From assembly GCF_003945595.2 (NCBI RefSeq), contig NW_024104310.1, positions 9,959,426 to 10,023,425 of the forward strand: a stretch of 64,000 bases of DNA. The letters run 5' to 3'. Positions within the stretch are counted from its first letter, which is position 1, and every line of letters begins with the position of its first letter. The position numbers and the translations under genes are program-made. Below, in pieces: positions 40,901 through 52,900 of the stretch. The notes beneath the pieces were generated by a model. That model was not told the DNA's origin and ran no database searches. It was given only the letters and a program-made list of their open reading frames with translations. Source of the stretch: Pipra filicauda (Eukaryota > Chordata > Aves > Passeriformes > Pipridae).

Positions 40901-43900
40901 TCTGACAGTTTCAATAACTGTGATATTTAGTGTCTCTGAAAATGACTGCAAACTTTATTAGTTGCATCAGGATCTGCATAACAGCACATCCTCCTCCTAG
41001 CCAGAGCTTATCTGTGTTTTGTCATCCTATGCAAACCATTTTTAAGGGTCTTAACATTTCACTGTATTTCATAAGGGTCATATTCCTTTTTTTTTTTTAC
41101 TACAATCAGCATTTTCAGTTGTCAGTATAAGATGAAATATTTGTGTTTCCTCCTGTAGAGGTATGTTCCTCTTACCATCTGTCAACACAGACCTCTAATC
41201 TAGTTGTCACTGTGATTAGACATTAATCACCACTATTATAGTCCAAAAAGTATAAAGATCGATCAGAACTTAGTGTATATAGAGCATTCTCGTGCAAAGG
41301 ACTGTGTTAGACCTCATCCCTGGACTACAGCCCATATTCAGAAATTAAATACAAATTTTATAAGTCCAGTTTTGTTGGAGTCTTATTTAACCATTTTTTA
41401 GGCTTTTGGTTAGACTTCTAATTAGACTTCTAATGTGAGACATGGAGCTGTTTTTTCAGTAACTGTGGGAATAATCCTTATCAAAACCTGCCCAGGGAAG
41501 AAGCAGTTACAGCTGAAGGGAACACATGTTCAGGATTTGTGCATCTGGATTCTGTAAGTGCAGATATGAGTCTGCCGGGCTTCTGTATCTGCGTAGATCC
41601 CTGGCTTGGGGAGGATTCTGGGGTGCACCACGATTAAAAGCACTCTAAATATTAAAAAAAAAAACAAAACACCAAAAAACCAACATTTGTGTTGACGACA
41701 GTTTGCACCCAGTTCCTACAATATACATAAAGGTTCATCATGGACTCACAGGTTTTGAGAAATATTTCAGCATTCTTCCTGCGTTCATTTGCCAACATGC
41801 AAAGTATCGTTACTAATAGAGCCTGTTTTTGTTAGTGGTGATTAATATATCTTGAGTAGAATATTGTGCTCATTACCATTTGTAAGCATTCCGTGCAAGT
41901 CTAACTTCATATTTCAAATGGTTGAAAAGAAAAAGAAGTAATATAATGAAAAAACATGCTTCCTAATTTTGAAAAATGCATGTGATATTATTGCAAGAGC
42001 CATTTGATGTCTTTTCCAGGATGATGAGAATCTGCATTTCCTTGACTCTTGTCCATTTTTATACAGCTTTTCATAGGAACTCGTTCTGCCAGAGTTGAAG
42101 AATCTTTAGAAAGGTTATTTGATGGTGTGTAGTACTTTCAGAGGGGCCCAGGGCTGGAATATTAAAGGCATTCTCTATGTACCATTAATATTCCAACACT
42201 GCATTTGGCAACATTTTGATTCTGAAGAGAGTGCATGAGTTCAAGGTCAGAGAGATTGACTTGTGCTGTTCATTATAACCAATTATTGTGTGACAAATGA
42301 GTTTGAGATCAGGCTGAAAATTCTGTGAGAAAAATCAATAGTTCTAATCAGGGCCTTTCAGGTCATTTACCACCCTACCTTTTGTTACTTTGTCAGAAAA
42401 GAGCAAGATAAAACCTGTGTGACAGTGGGTTGCCTCTGTATTGTTACCTTCTATTTGAAACATATTTTGATATCTTGAATTATATTAATAGTTTAATTGG
42501 TTTTGGAAACTTTTAAATTAGTTCCAATTTGTCAAACTTTTTTGCATTATTTTTTTTTTTTTTAGTATTCTGATCAGATTTGTCAAGTGGTATTAAAGCT
42601 TTTCTGTCTAGGAAGTAGTATATCTAAGTTCTAAACCAGATTTGAGCTGTTTGTCTGTAATGAATAGCAAATAAACCTTAGCAGCACATGCACTCCACTA
42701 ATAGCCTTGCTTTGGTATCAGGGATAATTTAAAAAGCTCTTCAGAGTTACAGCTTTACAACATCTGAAACAACAATTTAATGTTGTTTTGACCAAGCTGA
42801 GTATTCTGTTTAGAATTTTATAAATTCATTTGCATTTTCCTTTGTAGTATCCAGACGAAGATGAAGAAACTAGGTTGTATCGTTTGAAGATAGAAGAGCA
42901 GAAGCGTCTAAGAGAAGAAATTCTGAAGCAGAAGGAGCTGAGACGGCAGCAGCAGGCTGGTGCCAGGAAGAGAGAACTGCTGGAAAGACTTGCACAGCAG
43001 CAGCAGCAGCAGCCTTCCACACAGCAGTCCTACATGCAGCACGAGGATGACTCCTCCGAGTTCCCCACCAACGGCAGCCCCTACATACCCCACTCCGGCT
43101 TGCACACCAGGCACAACGTGAAAAACAGACTCCTTGTTAGAAAGCAAGACACGGTAGTTCCAAATATCCAACCCAAACCCACAGAGTTCCTCCAGAGTGG
43201 AGTGGGGGATGTGCAGTATCAAGGACAGCAGATGAAGCCAGTGAAGCAGCTGAGGCAGACTAGGACAGTTCCTCCGAGTCAGCCTCAGGCGCCGCAGAAA
43301 GTGTTACAGACAAAACCTGCTGCAGCGTCGCTGCCCACGCCACAGACGGCTCGAGTGGCTTCGGTACCAGCCAGGCCCCAGGAGCAGAAACCGGGTGTGA
43401 AAAGGACTGTCATGCAGCGGACAAACAGTGGTAGTGATGGGCCTCATGTCGGCAGCAAAGTCAGGGTGATTAAGTTGTCAGGAGGGGTAAGTTTCCAAGG
43501 CTCATCTCATATGTGTGTCTTGTCATGGTTTGTTTTTGTGTGTTTGATTCTGTGTAATCCCAAAATAAAAAATGGGCCTAAGGTGATGGGGGAAGTAACA
43601 GGTTTAGCATACCTAATAGTCCTTATATTATATTTTCAGAACTGTAATTTATTAGCAGTTATTAAAAAATTAATGTTTCCTGTAACACTTTACTGCCAGG
43701 CAGTTACCACTGAAATCACAGTGAAATAATTGAAATAATACTCCTTTCTATTAAGTTGTAATTTGAGTCTGAAAGACTGCTCAACTGTGCTCCTTTTGCT
43801 TAAGGTTGATAGGTCAGTCTGATAATTGCTCAGAGAAAAAGGATTTGGGTGGCTGTATTTAATTAAAGTTTGGTTAAAAAGCTAGGACCTGCTTATTTGG

Positions 43901-46900
43901 TAGGTGAAGCCACCTAAATTAGTTGTGTGCAGATGTTGGTGTTAGGGTGGTTTCTGTACTCAAGGGAGGATTGTTTTTACTTTCTTGGGAAGGGTGTTGT
44001 GAAACCAATTTAATCAGTATGTTGGAGGGGGATGTTTTCTGTTACAGGTTGGGTTTAAAATGTTACCATTTCACTTCTGCATCTAAATGAGATTTCCTTA
44101 TCTTTTGATGAGGGGTCTATTATCTGCAGTGTGTCCCTGGAGCACTGGTGTTGTGGAAGACTCACAATGCTGGTCTTGAGGGCAGTGTGCGTATTTAAGA
44201 TCTGGGGTTTTGGTTAGAAAGTCTTGACTGAATTTCTTCTGTCTTAATGAAAAGAGAAATTAATTTGTTAGGGCTCTAAATAAACTGTGTTGAGGGGACA
44301 TAGTGAGATCATATTATCAGTGTGTGAGGTCTGTCCTCAGGTTTATGCTGAGGAGAAAAGCAGGATCTGATATAGCACATGGGAGGGTTTTTTTTCTGGA
44401 AGAATGCTTCTTACATTATTCAGAGCATTAATTAGGCAAACTTGCATAACTGTAATCTGTAATGAAGCAAGCAGTGTGTTAACAGGGACTGAACAAGGCC
44501 TTGGAGGCTAAGGCTTTACATTTAGAAACAGAGAGGAAGTTGAAATGCTGAAGTCTTAACTAATTTTTGTAAATGTTTCTCTACAGCTCATAAAACTTAA
44601 ATGTGCTTAAAATGGTGAATTGCGTAATGACTATGAGGTCTTTCAAAATATTAACATACAGGGCCTTATTGGCTACAGAGACATCCCGCACCTCAGGTTG
44701 TTGTCAGCTCTAATTCCTCAGAGGTGGTAACTTAAGTACAGAGGAATAAAGTGTGAGAAGCTGAAAGAAATTGATTCTGTTGAGCTAAAAATATTTATAT
44801 ATAAGTATGTCTGCAGAAATCCCAGTGGCCTGCAAGAGGTATGACAGGTTTGTGTGTCATGAATAATTGAATAAAGCAGTCATGCACGATTTCTTTTATT
44901 ATGTGGTGAAACAAAACAATGCCAGTCACAACTGTATACAGCTCTTCATAACAAATGGTTATCAGTCTCCACAGCAGCATTCACAATGAAATAGTTATTA
45001 TCACAGTGCTCTGTTTTAGAAGACCATAAATGTTTCAGATAAGTCTTACAGTAAGCAATAGCAATTAGCTTCATTAAATGTATGTGTAACCCCTCTGTGC
45101 ACAGAGGCAGATTTTCTCTGTCCTTCTTAACTTTCAGTACTGAGGTTTTAGCAAGGTGAACCAGGTTCTTTACATGTAGCCTTTGTTACTGTTTTCATAT
45201 TGCCATGGACATTTTAAGTTTCCTTAACTGTGTGAGAATAAGAGCAAGCATTGCAATTAGCTGTTAACACTGATCAAGATAGTTGATTAATTTTTAATCA
45301 GTTAGTGACAAGCCGAATCTGTGACTTTGACTACACAAGGAAAAAAAAATAAATTGAGCAGCAGAGCAGCCAATCTTCTTATCCATTTTTGACAGGATTT
45401 AAAAGAATAGTTACAAGCTACTTGGACTCTGAATACTATCATGATCACAGATCATAGTTAGTTACCACTGCTAATGTTTAGTCCTGCCACACGCTTTTAT
45501 TTATTTTCACAGCTTTTTCCTGAGCCCTATATATAAAGCAAAAGCCAAATCTCATTTTTCTGAGCCATTCTCCTTAGCATGTGTTAGTGCTTCCTCCAAT
45601 TCCCTGCCTTTGGCCAAAGGGATGCCTGGTGTGTCTTACCTGTGTGCACTGGCTCGATCCTGCAGCTAAGCAGCCCTGCCCTTGCTCTTCATCTAATCTC
45701 TTTCTTCTTTCTTGAGCTCTTTTGTGCAGAGATGTTTTGAATACCCTTGTACGAGTGAGATGACTCATGAGTAGGCACGATGCAGGGTCCCTTTTGAATT
45801 TCATTGGATTCATTTTGGTAGAGACTTGGCAAGTCCCGTCTCTTCCATCCTGCCAGCCATGGACAGCACCATAGGAGAGCTCTCAGTTGAGGAAGCTGAT
45901 CTAATGCAGACCTGTACTAACTCTGTCTAGACCAAATTGGCCTAAACTAGAAGCTGGTAGCAGGGACTGTTATTAATTTAGTAGGACCATCTGTAGAACC
46001 AGGATTAAATGGTTTTGTGTTGCTGGTGATGTTTTTTGTTTAACAGTTAAGGAGTGTGCCGTATTGGTGAGATCTGTGGTGTACAAATACTGTCAGAAGA
46101 GAATGGTTTCTTTCTTGAGAACAGTGTCCTTACCAGGCTGAGTTTCTGTCTATTTGTGTTGCTGGGCACAGCAGTACTACAGAGATCTCTGACCTTCAGG
46201 TAGAAATATCCCTCAGTCCCTAGAAGGTAAAATGGCCTTTCATCTGTTTCCACAATATTCTCTTGTGAGAGGATTTTACTTTTGGAATTGTAAGAGTTAC
46301 TAATTAAATTCCAAGAATATTATAACTTGTCTGGTTTACCTGATACATAAGATGCCTTAATTTATAGCTTCTTATACTTTAGGAAAAAGAGTAGAAAATT
46401 ATTCAGCATTTCTTGTATGTCAGACTAAGTCTGTGTATCACAGTGACACATTTGGTACTGTCAGTAATGATTTTGTCTGTTGATGCTTTTTTTTTCTTTG
46501 TTTAAACAAATCCTACCCTTCACCTTCCTCCCAATACTGATTTGCCCATCCCTTTCTAATACTCATATAATTTGTGCAGGAATGGCAGTACAATGAATAG
46601 TTTTTCATTTTAATTACTCTTTTAAGTGTTATGTTCCTGGAAAGTGAAGCAGTGTTTAGCATATGAACTTTGATTCTTTTGGGTTTTGGGGGGGTTTTTT
46701 GGGTCAGTTTTCTTTTTCCCCATGGAGACCCAAATATCTTTTGATAGATCCAGTGTGCTTTGTTTTGTGTGGCATTTCCTCAGAGGTTTCCTTTTCAGAT
46801 ATAGGAGTCCAGTGTATTTACTGAGTATTGATACTGGTATATTTTACTAGTAAAACATCTGAGATTCGCTTGGCTTGCTGAGGAGCTTGAGGTCAGTCCT

Positions 46901-49900
46901 AAAGAATCACAGAAACTATTAGGTTGGGAAAGACCTCTGAGATCAGTGAGTCCAACCTGTGACCCAACACCACCATGTCAACCAGACCATGGCACTGAGT
47001 GCCACGTCCAGTCTTTTCTTAAAACACTTCCAGGGACGGTGACTCCATCACCTCCCTGGGCAGCACTTTCCAATGTCTAATCACCCTTTCTGTAAAGAAA
47101 TTTCTCCTAATAGCCAACCTGAACCTCCCTTGGCACAGCCTAACACTGTGTCCTCTTGTCCTATCACTGGATAGGCAGTGTCCTGTCACTGCCTGGGAGA
47201 AGAGACCGACCCCCAGCTGGCTACAACCTCCTTTTGGGTTGTTATGGAGAATGATGAGGTCTTCCCTGAGCCTCCTCTTCTCCAGGCTAAACACCTCCAG
47301 CTCCTGCTGTTCATCATGGGACTTGCACTTCAGACCCTTCACCAGCCTCTCTGCCCTTTTCTGGACCTGCTCCAGCACCTCAATGTCCTTCTTGAAGTGA
47401 GGGGCCCAGAACTGGACACAGTACTTGAGGTGTGGCCTCCCCAGGGCTGAGTACAAGAGGAGAATCACTTCCCTGGTCCTACTGACCACACCATTTCTGA
47501 TACAGGCACTTGTAGGGTACATGTAAGAATAAGGTCAGTGAGATTGTAGAGTGTAGAAAAGAAACACCCCAATCATTTCAAAATGTCATCATAAAATTAT
47601 AGAAAATAAGGGTGAAAAGACTAGAAATAATGTATTGTCTTGAAGGGGGGATGAACTGTAGTATTCCTGACAGATTTGTCCAACCTTTTTCTGAGATCTC
47701 GTTATTGTAGATTTCTTAGGCCTTCTATTCCAGTATCAAACCTGTACATTTAAGAGAATTTTCTTAGTGACCAAACTACATTTTCTTGCTATTATTTTGA
47801 ATCTGTGACTACTTGTATTATGCTTGAAGAGAGATGGGAAAGAATTTATATCTCTTTGTGTCTGTCTCTCTTTTTCAAGATCTCTTAACTGTTTCTGGGC
47901 ACTGATATCCTTCACTCTCTCTTGATGAGTCATGTTTTCTAACACCTTGACTGTTTGTGGTGGTCTTTGGGCTCTCTGTGATCAGTCTGTTGGTAAATAG
48001 TTCTAGTACCAAATGCAATTGAATTCTTTAAGCCCATGTATTCGGAGTGGTTTTAGTCCTGGAAGAACAGGTTTGTACCAACTGCAACCTTAGATATCTT
48101 AAGATCATATGAAATATGTGCTGAGCATTACTTCCGTTGGAGATTCTATAGGAAATTATAGTATCTTAAAATCTCTATATCATTTGGTCATCTTATGTTG
48201 TTGTTGGATGATTTCTCTCTAGCCAGAAAACAAGCTGCCATGCTCAGAGAGATGTGTGTCCCAAAGGCCTGAAAATGCTGGTTTTTACGCTGCACCAAGA
48301 ACACACCAGTCTTTGTGGAAGGCTCCACAATGAATTTTTTTCATAAATACATATATAGATATAAATACATAAAAAACTTGATGTTCCCTGTTGCATTAGA
48401 GGCAGTATCTTATTTGTCATCCTGATTTCCTGAAAAACTGAAATGCTTCATACAAAAAGCTTGAAAAAAGGGTTGGCAAGTTCTTTTGTTTGAAAAACCT
48501 GTCACAAAAATGTCGGATTGCAAAAATGAAATGGAAGATGGACAACTTTGTTCATATTTCAAGTAACTGAGAAGTGTGAGATGAATGTGGAGTTCTAAGT
48601 ATGGAAAAAGAGATGATTCTTGTTTGATAATGTAACCTTGTCAATCAAGTTTGCTTGATGTTTGTACTTGTTTCTACTTGCGTGTGTATGTTCAAATTTA
48701 ATTAAAAATATTTGACTTGAAAGCTCTATAGCGCCTTTCATCTAAATATGTCAGGAATTGCAAACACCAAGAATTTTGGCATTTACGTGAAAAGTTCTTG
48801 AGGGAGCCCTTTACCGAGCCCTGGATACAGGAACTCTTGCTCTATATGGTCCATAATTTTTTAAGAAGTGGGAGAGTGGCATTGCAGTTTATTTGCATCC
48901 CACTGTTTGAAGGAAGCACTATTTGAAGTGGAATAAGGGAGCTGCGGAAGCCGTGGTGTCTGAATTCCCAGGTACCATGTCAAAATGGGCAAGACCTTTG
49001 AAGCAGCACTAATGTAAATGCTGTTGAAAAAGGACTCTGCCTGCCACAACCTGCAAGACTTCACTGTGGAAAATACTTCACAAATGGACATTAATTTCTT
49101 AATTGTAAGAAAATCTTGGAGCAAGTCCAGAGGAGGCCATGAAGTTGATAAGGGGGCTGGAGCACCTACCCTGTGAAGACAGACTGAGAAAGTTGGCAGT
49201 TCAGCCTGGAGAGGAGAAGAGACTGGGGAGACCTTAGAGCACCTTCCAGTACCTAAAGGGGGCTGCAGGAGAGCTGGTGAGGGACTTTGGACAAGGGCAT
49301 GGAGTGATAGGACAAAGGGAAATGGCTTAAAACTGAAGAAGGGTGGATTTATATTAGATATTAGAAAGAAAGTCTTTCCTGGGGGAGTGGTAAGGCAGGT
49401 TATCCAGAGAAGCTTTGGATGCCTCATGCCTGGAAGTATTTGAGGCCAGGTTGGACAGGGCTTGGAGCAACCTGCTCTAGTGGAACGTGTCCGTGCCCAT
49501 GGCAGGGGGGTCAGTATTCTGGTTATGAAAAATGTGTAGTATTTTCACAGAAAAATCTCTTTTTTTGAAAACAAGCAATAAACCCTGTCCTCCCAGACCT
49601 CCAGTGAGGATGGTCACTGTAGAGACAGATTATTTCATGGCTTGGGGGTTAGGAGGTAGGCTGTGCTGAACTGTTTGGGGCATATTTGGTTACTGGAAAA
49701 GTGAAATACAAGGGCACATGTGGACACACTTAGCAACTAGAGGAACTTAAGGTGACAACCAAACTAGACGCAGGTAATACTTTTTATGGATTTCTAATAA
49801 AATCCTCAGAAAGATGAAGAGATACTTACCTAAATTGAATTTAACTTTGCTGTGGATAATTTGGATCTAACGTGCAATAAAGTATTGCCTTTGTAAATTG

Positions 49901-52900
49901 CAGAACGGGTTTCTCCCTTTCCTCAGGAGACTTTTAAATTGTACGTTGAAGAAGAGTGCTGCTTCCTTCTGAACACCCCGAAAGCGCAGCGTTTGATGTT
50001 GCTTGTTAAGTCTCAAAGGAGAATTTTTCTGCCATCATAAATGTTATAGTGCAAAATTCATATTGATACAGTGTTGGTGTTGCAGAGTATCTTGTAGCCC
50101 AGTTTCCTTCTAAAGACAGCTGTGACACCACTAAACTGCATTACAAAGAGAAAGAGCCAGTTTTCATGTAAAAATACAGTCTCTTGGGAGGTAAGCTTGC
50201 AGATTTGTACAGTTTAATATTTTGAGAAGCTACAAGTCCCCTTGTTAAAAGGTATTTTGGGTTGGACCACTTGGAATAGACCTTTAGTACAGAGGTTTGG
50301 CTCTGAGTCAGGAGACACTCGACACCGTGTTTGGGGAAGGAGGTAATGGGAGTTGTCTCTGTCAAGACTACACCGGGATCTTAGAGCAGCACACAAGAGG
50401 GATTTGCCTTGCCATTAGTTTTAAGCTTCAAGGAACATGAACCAGAAAGACCAGACATGGCATGAGAAGGGAAGCTGTAGTTGCACTGGTTTCTGACATC
50501 CAGTACTGGCTTTCTATGCCACAGCTGATGTCCAGCTGGGAAGTGCTCCTTCAGGAGCTTTGGCCCGTCAGAAGTTTTGAATTGCTGATTTTTTCCAACA
50601 GGAGCTTTTTCTCTTGGTGATTCTCTGTGTCCAGACTTTGCTAAAATTCCCTGTACAAAAAATATTCCAGACTGGCAACCAAAAAGCGAACCTTAGGAAA
50701 GTTTACTCTAAACATTGTTTATCTATATTACGTATTTTGTGAAGAGCATGTAAAAATGAAGGTATTGTCAGAGAGTATTGTACATATATATTGTAGAACC
50801 TTGACTTCGCTGTAGCTTTGACACAATTTTTTTTTTTTTGTAATGAGCTGGTGGGTGGTTGTACTGAAAAACACACAGTCATGATTCAACACTGATCAAC
50901 TCTGTTTCTGTCACTCCTGGTGAAACTTCAGGCAGTGTGGGTGTGACTGGGATTCTCTTTGGCCAATCCTTTTCCCTGCCTTAGTTCTCCTCTCAGGCAG
51001 ATGAGGAGACACTTCAGTTAAGAACTGTGTTAGTACATAGGATTAAATGGAATTAGCTGCTTTTTCTACAAAACATTTTCTTCTTGCTGTTCTGACTCTT
51101 CATACCCCATTAGGCACAAAAGATACTCATCATATCATGGCTCACTGAAGCAGCGTAGCACAGGAAGGGAACTGTCTCTGCATTTTATTTATTTATTGCA
51201 TAGTCTGGTTGCTCTTGTTTGAATTAAGTTTGCCCCATGCAAACATTTTAGGCTGGGAACAATAACCCATAATTTGCTGACCAGCACTAGAAGTGTCTTT
51301 TTTTCTGGTGTGAGCTGGAAATGCTTTGGTTCTTTTATCACTTTTGTAGTCTGATGTAGCTTATTTCTGTGTGTACTTTGAGTCAAAACTAGACCATTAG
51401 TATATCTTAAACCAGTTGTTAATGGTGAGTTGTCTGCTGATAGTGTGTTGTACCCTGGTGAGAGAGCAGCTTTCTTAAGTATTGCTATTCTTGAACTTGA
51501 GTAAAAAAAAAAAAAAAAAAAAAAAAAAGACTTTTAAAGGTCTTAGAAGGCCTGTAAAAAAAAAGGTCTCCAGGTGTTTCTCATTGGCACTTGACAGATT
51601 GAAAACAGATCGTCAACTGTTCAGAAACAGTGCTTGGTCATGTCACTGGGTTGTGGGATATTTGGCAAGTGATTAGGCTTCCTATTCCCAGGTCCCCAGT
51701 CTGTCAACCAGGTGTATGAAAGCGGTAAAGCATTTAGAGCACCAGTCACAGAGAAATAGCTCATTATTAGGGGTTTGCCTTTAATACACATTTCTGATAA
51801 TTGTAGTGAGAAAATATATATATTAGATGAAAGTCAGTCTTGTTCTACATAGTTTTACTGTTTCTTTCTCTTGGTTACATGGGAATCACAGCTGTCTGTG
51901 TGGATGTCTGTCTTTTTTAATACAGTCAGTCACAGTATCAGTAAAATACAAGTTTACATATGAAAACCTATGTAGCTGATGAACAGTCATTCCTCTAGTC
52001 CTTAAAGTGAAGATGAATTTAATAGCCTAAAGGATGCTTCACTTCCCCAGCTTACTGTGATACTGTAAAGGCACTAATTTCTAGAAATATTGACTTAAAC
52101 TGGTAACAGATATGGGGTTTCTCCTTTCTTACAAGAAATCAATTATGGCACATTTTTGGACTGAGATTTCCCTGCAAGATTTAGGTCTTCATCGTGCTAC
52201 AGAGAATTTGATTTATAATGCATCTAAGAAAAGATGACAACATTTTGCTTCTGTGTGTTATTTTCACACAAATCAACCAGAGTTTATTCCCTTTAAGTGC
52301 CTTATCCAGCATGCGCATCCCTTTACTACTGGATGATTTTGAATTAGCCTTACAAAGATTACATGGATAGACACAGCATTGTCGTGGTTAATAGAAACCT
52401 GTGCAGTGAGGTCTATGGGCTGCAAGATCACTAACAGTGCCAATGACAGTGAAGTATGGCCTTATCGAAAGGGGAATTCATAAGAGGCTGCCCTGGGACA
52501 CTGCACCACTGTCCTTCTGTGTATCCTGACAATGTTATCTGTCCTCTCAGTACGGAGTATCAAATGTCTGTCACGAGTACAGAAATTAATTTAATGTCAC
52601 CTGAAGACATGCAATTAATCTTTTAGAGGTTTTCATAATACCTTTACAGAAAGAGTTGCCAGTTTGGCGGATTTGGATTTTGGGGTTTAGCAGAAGATAA
52701 GGAAAATTAATTTTTCATCAGGGTTAATACAAGCTAGCAGGGCCACAAAGGCTGAGAAAAATGGTTTGGGAATTTGTCAAGTGTTGTCACTGTAGAATAA
52801 TGCTGCTTAACGTCTGATAGGTGTAATCAAGAGTTGAGATTTCTATAGAGGAGGATTAATCAATTTGCTCACTACAGAATGCAAGTTGGTGATACCATTC

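Larger units (their letters stand above)
35406..42847 (+). other. RBM33: RBM33 intron, 7.4 kb
   Basis: Contains a candidate extra exon at 35911, a CR1 copy at 38184-38640, a 17-base T run at 38979-38995, a 12-bp tandem repeat at 41411-41434, a possible conserved element at 42000-42380 with a 10-bp inverted repeat, and a 14-base T run near 42550-42563. Acceptor is CATTTTCCTTTGTAG. Confidence 0.8.

Noticed and set aside
42019..42060. ATGATGA box as a C/D snoRNA start
   Set aside because: No properly spaced D box with terminal stem was found downstream.
43487..43729. in-frame read-through of the large exon as an alternative terminal exon
   Set aside because: The GTAAGT donor at 43487 is strong and the read-through peptide is hydrophobic, unlike RBM33; it looks like ordinary intron translation.
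48861..49427. 188-codon ORF on the - strand
   Set aside because: Runs antisense through the sense-oriented CR1 fragment at 49111-49512 and has no splice context or known similarity.
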